From: Flavivirga rizhaonensis
Lineage (GTDB): Bacteria > Bacteroidota > Bacteroidia > Flavobacteriales > Flavobacteriaceae
DNA length: 64,000 nt
Direction of reading: 5' to 3'
Assembly: GCF_004791695.1 (NCBI RefSeq)
Contig: NZ_SRSO01000020.1
Coordinates: 1-64,000, forward strand
How positions within the stretch are numbered: position 1 is the first letter of the stretch; every line of letters starts with the position of its first letter. Shown piece after piece: positions 17,015-25,084 of this stretch. Below the pieces are notes generated by a model, which did not search any database, was not told the origin of the DNA, and saw nothing but the letters and a program-made list of their open reading frames with translations. A program made the translations under genes and the position numbers.

Positions 17015-17698
17015 ATGAAAAACAATATTATGAAAATAAAAGTAAGTATGGTAGCATTAATCATGGCATTAATGTCTCCCTTACTTATGCAAAGTCAAGA
17101 TAGTGATTTTGGTAATTGGCTAATATACATAGGTAACAAAAAACTTAACCCGAAGTGGAATATCCATAACGAGATTCAATACAGAAACTATAATGCTATT
17201 GGAGACCTTGAACAACTGCTTTTAAGAACAGGTTTGGGGTATACCTTTAATGAAAGCAAGAATAACGTATTACTAGGTTATGGCTATATCCTTTCGGAAA
17301 ACTATATAGGAAATTCGGATGATAAAGTGTCTGTTAATGAACATAGAATTTTTCAGCAGTTTACATCAAAACAAAAGATAGGGCGTGTAAAATTAAATCA
17401 TCGATATAGATTTGAACAACGTTTTGTTGAAGATGATTTTAAATTACGATTTCGTTATTTTTTAGCGTTAAATATCCCTTTCTTTAACAGAGAGAATCAA
17501 AATAGTAAATATTATTTTTCTGCATACAATGAAATATTTTTAAATACCAAAACTGCTATTTTTGATAGAAATAGGGTGTATGCAGGTATTGGTTATAATA
17601 TCAATAAGAGTATAAGACTAGAAGCAGGCTACATGAATCAATTTTTCGAAACCAGTAGCAGAGATCAATTCAATATTATCACTTTCGTTACATTTTAA
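17015..17698 (+). CDS. DUF2490 outer-membrane protein
   Basis: The DUF2490 pattern is clear: DFGNWLIYIGNKKLNPKWNIHNEIQYRNY near residue 30, GDLEQLLLRTGLGYTF, and a series of amphipathic beta strands to the C-terminal phenylalanine, an outer-membrane signature. A signal sequence is at the N terminus (MVALIMALMSPLLMQSQ). A second ATG at 17030 could be the real start. It follows the carbonic anhydrase by 11 nt, and members of this family are often seen next to SulP or carbonic anhydrase genes. A terminator follows. Confidence 0.85.
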   Translation: MKNNIMKIKVSMVALIMALMSPLLMQSQDSDFGNWLIYIGNKKLNPKWNIHNEIQYRNYNAIGDLEQLLLRTGLGYTFNESKNNVLLGYGYILSENYIGNSDDKVSVNEHRIFQQFTSKQKIGRVKLNHRYRFEQRFVEDDFKLRFRYFLALNIPFFNRENQNSKYYFSAYNEIFLNTKTAIFDRNRVYAGIGYNINKSIRLEAGYMNQFFETSSRDQFNIITFVTF

Positions 17699-17712
17699 GT
17701 AAATTTTAGTTA

Positions 17713-17748
17713 AAAAAACCAATACCTTTGAGTGTTGGGTTTTTTTTT
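17713..17748 (+). terminator. Terminator after the DUF2490 gene
   Basis: AAAAACCAATAC and GTGTTGGGTT can pair around a short loop, followed by a run of T residues. It separates the first SulP-carbonic anhydrase operon from the second SulP gene. Confidence 0.7.
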
Positions 17749-17794
17749 GGGTCAAAATGAATTAACTTAGAACTTCTAAACTTTTACTTAAAAC

Positions 17795-19663
17795 ATGAAA
17801 AATCTTTTTTCAAACATAAGAGGAGATGCTTTTGGTGGTATTACTGCGGGCATAGTCGCATTACCCTTAGCGCTTGCTTTTGGAGTGTCTTCTGGGTTAG
17901 GTCCTACAGCAGGATTATATGGTGCTATTTTTATTAGTTTTTTTGCTGCTCTTTTTGGAGGAACTAACACTCAGATTTCTGGGCCAACAGCACCAATGAC
18001 GGCGGTTAGTATGCTTGTTATAGCAGGTATAATTGCAACTAATGATGGCGATGTTAATAAGGCACTACCAGTAATTCTTACTGTATTTTTGTTAACAGGA
18101 TTAATGCAAGTTGGGTTAGGCATTTTAGGTTTAGGAAAGTACATAAGGTACATTCCTTACCCTGTAGTTTCAGGTTTTATGACTGCTATTGGAGTTATTA
18201 TATTACTAACTCAAATTTTACCTTCTATAGGGTATTACCCAAAAGAAGATATGGAGTTTGTTAACACATTTAAAGCACAAGCAGAAAATGTTATTCTTAG
18301 AAATATTATCGAAGAAGAAAAAAGTGAAGGTATTTTAGTATTGGAGAATTTTAAAGAAACGATATCCAGATCTGAAGCCATTTCGCAAGACGATATTTTA
18401 AGGGAATCTCAAACATTAGCTAAAAATGAAAGTAAAAAAGCTTTCGGAATAATAAAGATTCTTCCAAGAGCATTACAAAAGATTAATTGGTTAGAATTAA
18501 TATTAGCCTTAGGGACTATTTTTATCATTTATGGTTTTAAACGTATTACTAAAGCAGTACCGAGTACATTAGTCGCTTTAATAGTTATGTCTGGAATTGC
18601 GGTTGGTTTTGGGTTAAACTATAGACCCATTGAAGAAATTCCGAGCGGATTACCTATTCCAAATTTAGAAATTTTCACAAGTTTTAAGTTAAGTAGTGTA
18701 ACTCCATATGTTTTTACTGCATTAACATTGGCTTTATTAGGAGCGATAGATTCACTGCTAACTAGTGTTGTTGCCGATAATATGACAAAAACGAAACATA
18801 AGCCAAATAAGGAACTGGTAGGTCAAGGTATAGGTAATAGTATTGCTGCAATCTTTGGAGGTATTCCAGGAGCAGGAGCAACTATTAGAACGGTAGTAAA
18901 TATTACCTCTGGTGGTAAAACAAAATTATCAGGGATGATTGCTGGCGTTCTATTATTAATAATATTGTTAGCCTTAGGACCTGTAGCGTCAAAAATTCCT
19001 GCGGCAGTCCTAGCTGGTATTTTAATAACAGTTGGTATCGGTGTTATGGATTACAAAGGCTTAAAGGCAATTCCAAGTTTACCAAGAGATATAAAATTGG
19101 GGCCGTTAAAACTAAGCTCAGAAGTATTGATTATGCTTGTTGTTCTGTTACTTTCTACTTTTTGGGACTTAATTTATGCTGTTGGTATTGGGCTTGTAAT
19201 AGCGTCTTTAATGTTTATGAAGAAAATAGGGGATTTAACCGCAGAACGTTCAGATGTAAAACCACTTAAAGAAGAAGCTTGGGCAGATGAAGCTAACTTC
19301 CCCGATAACTTAAAAGAAGAAGTTTTTATAAAACACTTAAAGGGACCATTGTTCTTTGGATCAACAAGTGATTTTCAGCAATTAACAGCACAAATTCCTG
19401 ATACTGCTAAAACTGTTGTTATAAGGTTAGGGCGTATGCAATATATGGACCAATCTGGCTTATACGCTATGGAAGATATGCTTCAGGACTTAAATAAAAA
19501 AGGTATTGAAGTCTTGTTTGTTGGGTTGTTAAGACAGCCGAAGTATATGATGGAACGAATAGATATTATACCAGATTTAATTCCAAGAGAACATATATTT
19601 GATGATTTTGAACACTGTATGGAATGGATTAAAACAAATGTAAAAGACATACATCCAAGTTAA
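17795..19663 (+). CDS. SulP family transporter with STAS domain
   Basis: A second, longer SulP protein of 622 residues. It begins RGDAFGGITAGIVALPLALAFGVSSGLGPTAGLYG, with GTNTQISGPTAPMTAV at the substrate site and GAIDSLLTSVVADNMTKTKHKPNKELVGQGIGN in the conserved late helices. A STAS domain is at about 495-610 (FIKHLKGPLFFGSTSDF, VVIRLGRMQYMDQSGLYAM). It resembles bicarbonate-type BicA/SulP more than sulfate permeases by context, but ion specificity cannot be read from the sequence. An insert of about 85 residues between helices 5 and 6 (around 150-235) is unusual. Confidence 0.94.
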   Translation: MKNLFSNIRGDAFGGITAGIVALPLALAFGVSSGLGPTAGLYGAIFISFFAALFGGTNTQISGPTAPMTAVSMLVIAGIIATNDGDVNKALPVILTVFLLTGLMQVGLGILGLGKYIRYIPYPVVSGFMTAIGVIILLTQILPSIGYYPKEDMEFVNTFKAQAENVILRNIIEEEKSEGILVLENFKETISRSEAISQDDILRESQTLAKNESKKAFGIIKILPRALQKINWLELILALGTIFIIYGFKRITKAVPSTLVALIVMSGIAVGFGLNYRPIEEIPSGLPIPNLEIFTSFKLSSVTPYVFTALTLALLGAIDSLLTSVVADNMTKTKHKPNKELVGQGIGNSIAAIFGGIPGAGATIRTVVNITSGGKTKLSGMIAGVLLLIILLALGPVASKIPAAVLAGILITVGIGVMDYKGLKAIPSLPRDIKLGPLKLSSEVLIMLVVLLLSTFWDLIYAVGIGLVIASLMFMKKIGDLTAERSDVKPLKEEAWADEANFPDNLKEEVFIKHLKGPLFFGSTSDFQQLTAQIPDTAKTVVIRLGRMQYMDQSGLYAMEDMLQDLNKKGIEVLFVGLLRQPKYMMERIDIIPDLIPREHIFDDFEHCMEWIKTNVKDIHPS

Positions 19664-19689
19664 AGTTATAGAGATTTATCATTAAAGTT

Positions 19690-19780
19690 AATAGAGGTCT
19701 AAAAAGTAAATAAAATTGAATGTCTTGAACGAAATCGATAGGCTCGAACGGACAAAAATTAGACTTTTTAGACCTCTATT
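19690..19780. repeat. 18-bp perfect inverted repeat with 55-nt loop
   Basis: AATAGAGGTCTAAAAAGT (19690-19707) and its exact reverse complement (19763-19780) flank a 55-nt loop containing tcttgaacgaaatcgatagg, which looks like the dispersed TCGAA-type repeats of this genome. It lies between the SulP gene and the convergent HmuY-like gene, so it may act as a bidirectional 3' element. Confidence 0.6.
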
Positions 19781-19866
19781 ATATAAGTTTTGGAGTTGTT
19801 TTAAACTTCTAACGCCAATATTATAAAAAATCTTTATAAATAACGTACGTCAATATTTACTAATAG

Positions 19867-20493
19867 TTAAAATGTTGTAATATCCGTATTTGGTTGATAA
19901 ACATAATTAAATGTATAATAAGGTGTACCATCAGTAAAGGCATCGGGGTTGGAGGGAGCATTTTCATAATAGCTTAAGATTTCTACCTTGGCATAAGTAC
20001 CATCTCTCGTTTTAAACACTAATACTTTCCCAGGAATAGGCATAATTAAATGTGTTGGAGGTCCAGCATAAGTATACCATCCATTTCCACTACCAGAAGC
20101 AATGGCGTAGCCCGTACTAGAGTCTTGAACAAATAATGCCGTATCAACATTTGTAATAGAAGCCATAGTTCCGTTAGCAATATAAACAGCAGCATCACCT
20201 GTTCTATTTGGTTCATCTGTAGTCCCTAAAGAAGTTCCACCATTAACAATAATTGAAGTACCCCTAAAAGCAATATCCCAATCAGTTTCATGTGTTGTTG
20301 TTTTACCTAATATAAAATCAAACTTTGTAAAAAGTCCAGACACTGGTTGTCCTTGTCCTCCAGATTGTGGTGCGTATAAATTTGAAATAGTTTTAGACTC
20401 TATATTTAATAAAGGTTTAGAATCATTATCGCTGCTACAAGAAGAGAAAGCTATAAATAAGGTTACTAATGTTAAAAAATTGATTGTTTTCAT
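19867..20493 (-). CDS. HmuY-family haem-binding-type lipoprotein
   Basis: I place the start at the ATG at 20493, which opens a lipoprotein signal ending SSC at Cys19. The body fits the HmuY family: FTKFDFILGKTTTHETDWDIAFRGTSIIVNGGTSLG, then YYTFNYVYQPN near the C terminus. In Porphyromonas, HmuY is a surface haem-binding protein that passes haem to a TonB-dependent receptor. A TonB receptor gene is directly upstream here, 13 nt away on the same strand. I do not assign haem-ligand residues; family sequences vary. Confidence 0.82.
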   Translation of the reverse strand: MKTINFLTLVTLFIAFSSCSSDNDSKPLLNIESKTISNLYAPQSGGQGQPVSGLFTKFDFILGKTTTHETDWDIAFRGTSIIVNGGTSLGTTDEPNRTGDAAVYIANGTMASITNVDTALFVQDSSTGYAIASGSGNGWYTYAGPPTHLIMPIPGKVLVFKTRDGTYAKVEILSYYENAPSNPDAFTDGTPYYTFNYVYQPNTDITTF

Positions 20494-20506
20494 GGTATTT
20501 GTTGTA

Positions 20507-22591
20507 TTAAAATTTAATGTTAAGTTTTCCATATATAATACGACCAGCAATGTTGCTGATGTTTTGTGTGTCTGTGAAGCCGAATAGATTATCAATTCCG
20601 AAACTCAATCCATAGTTTTTGTAAAAGGTTTTATTTACAGCAAAATCGATAATAGAATACCCATTGACAAACTCATCATACGTGTCTAAATAGGTGTTTC
20701 CATTAGTGTCTAATAAACCATATTTACTTCGATACGTTCCTCTAATATTGGTGTCTAGATTCCAGTTAGGAATTTTATAAAAGACTTTTAAATTAGCCAT
20801 GTGTCGGGATCTGTTATACAACCCGAAATAGTCGTTTTTTTTGAGTTGAAAAGAAGGAGCACTTGGATGTTCTCTGGCAAAAACGCTTCCGTTTTCAAAA
20901 GCTTCTTCTGCATCTGTATCCTTAGCAAACAAAAGTTGATAACCGCCTGAAATTTTAAACTGATCTGTAGGATTCCAGGTAGAATTAAACTCTAAGCCTT
21001 TCGTATATACTTTATTGACATTGTAATAACTGAATACATTTTGACCATTAGTTTTATTAGCTATTACTCTTAGATCAATAAGATCATTAATGCTATTTCT
21101 GAAAAAGTTTAAACCAAATTTTAATTTAGGAGATAAACTATAATCAATTCCAATGTTAATGCTGATAGAGTTTTCAGGATTTAAAGCATCTTCAAAATCA
21201 GAAGCAGGTACAATAATATTAGCTAATTGCCCTTGAGATTCTAATGCGGGTATAGCAGTTGTAACGGCATTATATCCTAAAACAGTATAACCAACGGTTG
21301 TATTTGTAAAATCGAAATATAATTGCCTAAAATCGGGAGCCTTAAACCCATAACCAATAGCACCTTTTATTGCCAGTTTATCATTTAATCCATAGCGGAT
21401 GGCAGCCTTTGGACTAAATTGAGATTTGTATTTGTTATGGTTGTCAAATCGAGCTCCTAAAATAATATTGAGCTTTTCAATAGGTGTACTATCATATTGA
21501 AGATAGAGGTAAGGAGAATTAAATATAGGTTTTAAGGAAAAATATGTTCTGTTCAATGTTTCATGATTAAACCCAGCTCCTCCTATAAAAGCCTCTTTAT
21601 CATTCGGGTTATATGTTGCTCTAATTTCTGGACGAATTAATAATTGATTGTAGTGGCTATTACTAAATTGAGTACCATCTTCATTGTCTAAATAATCTTT
21701 TGCAATATATCGAGTAGCATAAAATTCAAAATAACTACGCCATTTTTTATCATAAACATGGCTTAATTTTAAATGCGTATTCCATTCGTTTATATCACTT
21801 TCTCCTTTTAATTCAGTTGAGGCTACATAATCTTGATTTTGATTATAATACTTGCTGGAAATAAAAAGATTAGTTGCCTCTGAAAAATCATAGGTGATTT
21901 TTGAGTTGAATGTGTAATTGCTAAAAGGGTCGACGGTGTTTAGATCGTCACCATCAATTAAATCATAACCATCACTACTATATCTATTAAAAAATGCACT
22001 AATCCCTAATTTTTGTTTTTTATAATGTATTGTCGAACTTAAATCATGGCTGCCAAAGGATCCTAATCTATAATTCACATTTCCACTGAAGCCCTTTTTA
22101 ATATTTTCGGTTATAATATTTATAACACCGCCTAAAGCTTCGCTTCCGTAAAGACTAGAAGAGGCGCCTTTAACAATTTCAATCTGTTTTATATTGCCAA
22201 CCGTAATCCTGCTAAGGTTTAAAGTACCAGCAGAGCGCCCAACAAGAGGAACACCATCTATAAGAATTAAAGTGTATTGAGAATCTAAGCCTTGAAGTTG
22301 AATACCTTCACCACCTCCAAAATCAGGGATAGTAATTAGACCTGTTTGCTCATTCAGGATATCATTTAAACGAATAGAATTAGATTGTTTTATGTCTTCT
22401 TTAGAAACAATTTGAGCTGGAAGAGGTAAGGAAGATAATTGTCTAATGGTCCGTGTGGCTGTAATTATAACATCATCTAAATATTCTGTTTTTGTAGAAT
22501 CCTTTGTAATCGCTTTAGATTCTTGAGAAAATAAAGTGCTCCCCAAAAAAAGCGAAAAATAAATGCAAAAATATTTTTTATTTAGAATCAT
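20507..22591 (-). CDS. TonB-dependent outer-membrane receptor, probably haem/iron
   Basis: A 694-residue beta-barrel receptor. Signal peptide MILNKKYFCIYFSLFLGSTLFSQ; plug domain about 35-165 with LDDVIITATRTIRQLSSLP as the likely TonB-box region, VPLVGRSAGTLNLSRITVGNIKQIEIVKGASSSLYGSEALGGVINIITE. The barrel follows and ends in the aromatic NIKF. There is no N-terminal carboxypeptidase-like extension. Co-transcription with an HmuY-like lipoprotein points to haem, though other siderophores are possible. A minus-strand promoter with an iron-box-like palindrome lies upstream. Confidence 0.92.
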   Translation of the reverse strand: MILNKKYFCIYFSLFLGSTLFSQESKAITKDSTKTEYLDDVIITATRTIRQLSSLPLPAQIVSKEDIKQSNSIRLNDILNEQTGLITIPDFGGGEGIQLQGLDSQYTLILIDGVPLVGRSAGTLNLSRITVGNIKQIEIVKGASSSLYGSEALGGVINIITENIKKGFSGNVNYRLGSFGSHDLSSTIHYKKQKLGISAFFNRYSSDGYDLIDGDDLNTVDPFSNYTFNSKITYDFSEATNLFISSKYYNQNQDYVASTELKGESDINEWNTHLKLSHVYDKKWRSYFEFYATRYIAKDYLDNEDGTQFSNSHYNQLLIRPEIRATYNPNDKEAFIGGAGFNHETLNRTYFSLKPIFNSPYLYLQYDSTPIEKLNIILGARFDNHNKYKSQFSPKAAIRYGLNDKLAIKGAIGYGFKAPDFRQLYFDFTNTTVGYTVLGYNAVTTAIPALESQGQLANIIVPASDFEDALNPENSISINIGIDYSLSPKLKFGLNFFRNSINDLIDLRVIANKTNGQNVFSYYNVNKVYTKGLEFNSTWNPTDQFKISGGYQLLFAKDTDAEEAFENGSVFAREHPSAPSFQLKKNDYFGLYNRSRHMANLKVFYKIPNWNLDTNIRGTYRSKYGLLDTNGNTYLDTYDEFVNGYSIIDFAVNKTFYKNYGLSFGIDNLFGFTDTQNISNIAGRIIYGKLNIKF

Positions 22592-22609
22592 TCTTAATTA
22601 AATTTGCCA

Positions 22610-22617
22610 CAAATATA
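22610..22617 (-). promoter_or_regulatory. TAnnTTTG box of the TonB receptor operon
   Basis: Read on the minus strand, this is TATATTTG, an exact match to the Bacteroidota -7 consensus. It is about 19 nt before the receptor start codon. Confidence 0.5.
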
Positions 22618-22621
22618 TAAG

Positions 22622-22648
22622 TTATTTTAATTTAGTCTAAATAAGAAC
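22622..22648. promoter_or_regulatory. Iron-box-like operator between the TonB receptor and the conserved pair
   Basis: The core TTTAGTCTAAA is a perfect palindrome around one base and is embedded in TTATTT...AAATAAGAA. This resembles Fur or DtxR-type boxes (TTTAGxxTxxTCTAAA) in iron-regulated Bacteroidota promoters. It overlaps the expected -33 region of the receptor promoter and lies ahead of the divergent genes. Confidence 0.45.
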
Positions 22649-22695
22649 AATTAATTTTTTAACTTTTTTTAATTATTAAAAACAAACCTTTAAAA

Positions 22696-23586
22696 ATGAA
22701 ACAATTAACACTACTATCATTATTGATTTTAACATTTTCATCAGTTGGAAATACACAAGAGAAAAAAACTAAAGACCAAAAAGCTATAAAAGATATGTGT
22801 GGCTGTTATGAAGTAAAGTTTAAATATGCTGAAACATTTTCACCAGATATTGCTTATGAAAAAGCGTATGATTATAGAGCATCTGCCTTAGAATGGGCTG
22901 AATTAGTAGTTGATAAAGAAAACAAAATAGGCATTCAGCATTTGTTGATTGTGAATGATACGATGGTTATTAAGCATTGGCGTCAAGACTGGGAATTTCA
23001 AAACCAATATGTGTTTAATTATAAATCTAAAAATACTTGGGGTATAAAAAAGTTTTCGAAAGAAGATGTTAGTGGTCAATGGACGCAAAAAGCATATCAG
23101 GTAGATGATAGTCCTCGTTATTCAGGTTCAGCAACATGGGTTCATGTCGATGGAAAAAGTTATTGGGCAAACAAAACAGATGCACCATTACCAAGGAGAG
23201 AATACTCTAAACGAGATGATTATAATATTATGAACAGAGGTAATAATGTGCAGCTTACAGGCTATGGATGGTTACATGAACAGGATAATGACAAGATTAT
23301 TCGTGTTGATGGAGAAAAAGATGAGTTATTAGTACAAGAAAAAGGATATAATATTTATAGGAAAATTGCGGATGAAAAATGTAAACTTGCGAAAGATTGG
23401 TGGAAAAAAAACAATAAAATTTGGAAAAAAGTAAGACAAGAATGGGATCATGTTCTTGCAAAAAATAAAGAAATAAAATTAAAAGAGAAAGTAGATGATA
23501 AAAAGCTGTATCAATATTTATTTGCTTTAGAGAATAATGCAAACAAAAAAGACATTGAAGCAATTATTAACCAGTTTTTAAATTAG
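22696..23586 (+). CDS. DUF6607-like conserved protein next to the haem receptor
   Basis: A signal peptide (LTLLSLLILTFSSVGNTQ) is followed by a 275-residue domain rich in Trp and Tyr: MCGCYEVKFKYAETFSPDIAYEKAYDYRASALEWAELVVD, then IKHWRQDWEFQNQYVF and WTQKAYQVDDSPRYSGSATWVHVDG. I associate this pattern with the DUF6607 family, which is found next to HmuY-type haem loci in Bacteroidota. The family name is from memory, so treat it as probable. It is divergently transcribed from the TonB receptor and shares the operator. A CGC motif near residue 34 is conserved in appearance. Confidence 0.72.
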   Translation: MKQLTLLSLLILTFSSVGNTQEKKTKDQKAIKDMCGCYEVKFKYAETFSPDIAYEKAYDYRASALEWAELVVDKENKIGIQHLLIVNDTMVIKHWRQDWEFQNQYVFNYKSKNTWGIKKFSKEDVSGQWTQKAYQVDDSPRYSGSATWVHVDGKSYWANKTDAPLPRREYSKRDDYNIMNRGNNVQLTGYGWLHEQDNDKIIRVDGEKDELLVQEKGYNIYRKIADEKCKLAKDWWKKNNKIWKKVRQEWDHVLAKNKEIKLKEKVDDKKLYQYLFALENNANKKDIEAIINQFLN

Positions 23587-23617
23587 TATTCATTCAGTTT
23601 AACAGCATATTTTTATC

Positions 23618-23974
23618 ATGGAAGATATAAACACTATTTACTATAATAACTTTGGAATAGCTTTTCAATGGAAAAGATGTGCTGTTAAAGATTTTAAGAA
23701 GATTCAATTAGTCTTTAGAGGCACAGGGTTATTACTAACGTCCAATGAATTGATGGTATTCTCTAAAAACATTGATAAATCATTAAATAGTAATTGTTCA
23801 TGTATAGATTGTATGGAATATAAAACGTGTAAATCTATATTGGTAGAGGCTCCAAACCAGCAAACTACTTTCGCTATGACTTACACAGAAATAAAGGACA
23901 TACAGGATTTAGTAAAAGGAACTTTATTTCAAATGGGATTAAATAAAATACTTAATGATAATACAATTAAATAG
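23618..23974 (+). CDS. Small conserved hypothetical protein (DUF6686-like)
   Basis: 118 residues with four conserved-looking cysteines in SNCSCIDCMEYKTCKS (about residues 60-75), a possible metal-binding cluster. The product has no signal peptide and is probably cytoplasmic. It is 31 nt downstream of the DUF6607-like gene in the same direction, so the pair likely respond to the same iron-box-like site. I believe small proteins of this type (DUF6686) accompany HmuY loci, but that rests on memory and I cannot check it. Confidence 0.6.
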   Translation: MEDINTIYYNNFGIAFQWKRCAVKDFKKIQLVFRGTGLLLTSNELMVFSKNIDKSLNSNCSCIDCMEYKTCKSILVEAPNQQTTFAMTYTEIKDIQDLVKGTLFQMGLNKILNDNTIK

Positions 23975-23975
23975 T

Positions 23976-24500
23976 TTAAACTTTACCTGCTTCTGTAGTA
24001 TCCTCCTCCTCATTTTCATCAGAATCTAAAATGTTTGGAAGGATCATAGGAACCAAAGATTTTACGGGGTTATAGAATACTGCAGCTTCTAAGTCATCTT
24101 CATTTGCAAACGGTATTGCACTATTCATTTTATCAAAAATGATTAAAACCACACTTAAAATCAATGCAATTTTAAGACCTCCAAAAAGACCGCCAAGGAT
24201 TTTATTTATAATACCCAGGGCAGCAAAATTTGCTAGTTTAGTTAGAGCCTTTCCTGCTAATGCAATAGCTAAAACAATGATTACAAAAGTTATTATAAAA
24301 GCAGCAATATTAATGGTTTTTTCATTCCAATCTACTTTACTTTCTAAAAATTCACCAGCAAAATTGCTAAAATGTATCGCGCCATAAACTCCGGCAATTA
24401 AGGCAACTAAAGAGGCAACTTCAACAAAAAGCCCTTTCATAAAACCGCGAATAAGTCCGAATAAAATTAAAGCTCCTAAAACAATGTCTATAATACCCAT
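23976..24500 (-). CDS. CvpA family membrane protein
   Basis: Four transmembrane helices with the CvpA pattern: MGIIDIVLGALILFGLIRGFMKGLFVEVASLVALIAGVYGAIHF, then a Lys/Asn-rich loop and ALTKLANFAALGIINKILGGLFGGLKIALILSVVLII. The 174-residue length is normal. CvpA was found by its role in colicin V production; its general function in membrane or envelope stress is not defined. It is convergent with the preceding 118-residue gene and stands one base away. Confidence 0.9.
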   Translation of the reverse strand: MGIIDIVLGALILFGLIRGFMKGLFVEVASLVALIAGVYGAIHFSNFAGEFLESKVDWNEKTINIAAFIITFVIIVLAIALAGKALTKLANFAALGIINKILGGLFGGLKIALILSVVLIIFDKMNSAIPFANEDDLEAAVFYNPVKSLVPMILPNILDSDENEEEDTTEAGKV

Positions 24501-24551
24501 GATTAATTAGAATTTAAACAAATATAAAATAATAGTCACACTTAGGTTTAT

Positions 24552-24559
24552 TAACTTTG
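24552..24559 (+). promoter_or_regulatory. TAnnTTTG box upstream of the 118-residue gene
   Basis: TAACTTTG is an exact match to the Bacteroidota -7 consensus, 17 nt before the ATG at 24577. Confidence 0.45.
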
Positions 24560-24576
24560 TCTCTTTGTAAATTATT

Positions 24577-24933
24577 ATGTCTAGAGACGAACAATTAAAA
24601 GAACGTTGGCAATTGGTAGTAAAAAAACTATCCGATCAATTTGCAGATGGCGAGGCCTTAGATCTAGATGCTATTATCTATTTAATAGGTGTTCAAGAAC
24701 TTGGTCAACTAGATAGAAGCTTTAAAAAAGATCAGAAGTTAGATCTTATGCATATTGCAATCTGTAAGTTGCTGATGCCCTATGGGTATTACGAACTTGA
24801 CTTTGTAGATGAAGAAGGTTGGCCACATTATAAAACCCTGGAAGCGTTACCTCATTTAAAAGCAGGTGAACAAAGTGTTTTAATGAAAGAAGCCATCGTG
24901 AACTATTTTTTAGAAACTGAATATATTAATTAG
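24577..24933 (+). CDS. Conserved Bacteroidota protein of unknown function
   Basis: 118 residues, no signal peptide or membrane helix. Recognisable stretches are ALDLDAIIYLIGVQELGQLDRSFKKDQKLDLMHIAICKLLMPYGYYELDFVDEEGWPHY. I recognise the sequence as one commonly seen in Flavobacteriia near cvpA and pheS, but it has no assigned function that I know. It is alpha-helical by composition and likely cytoplasmic. Confidence 0.7.
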   Translation: MSRDEQLKERWQLVVKKLSDQFADGEALDLDAIIYLIGVQELGQLDRSFKKDQKLDLMHIAICKLLMPYGYYELDFVDEEGWPHYKTLEALPHLKAGEQSVLMKEAIVNYFLETEYIN

Positions 24934-25054
24934 TTTTTAGTCGTTACTTTTAAGAAAACAAAAAATTAAGCTTTTCACAAAAAATTAAATAGGATAAGTT
25001 TACCCTAAGTGAAGTCTAAGGCTGAATCCTTAACGCAGATCTCGATAAATTGAT

Positions 25055-25062
25055 TAAATTTG
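25055..25062 (+). promoter_or_regulatory. TAnnTTTG box of pheS
   Basis: TAAATTTG is an exact match to the Bacteroidota -7 consensus, 22 nt before the pheS ATG at 25085. I did not find a Phe-rich leader peptide or a T-box-like structure between the preceding gene and here. Confidence 0.45.
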
Positions 25063-25084
25063 CATTCATTTTTGAAATGACACC

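Noticed and set aside
24934..25084. Phe leader peptide or T-box ahead of pheS
   Set aside because: No Phe-rich short frame, no terminator/antiterminator pair and no T-box consensus were seen; only a small CTAAGG/CCTTAA hairpin.
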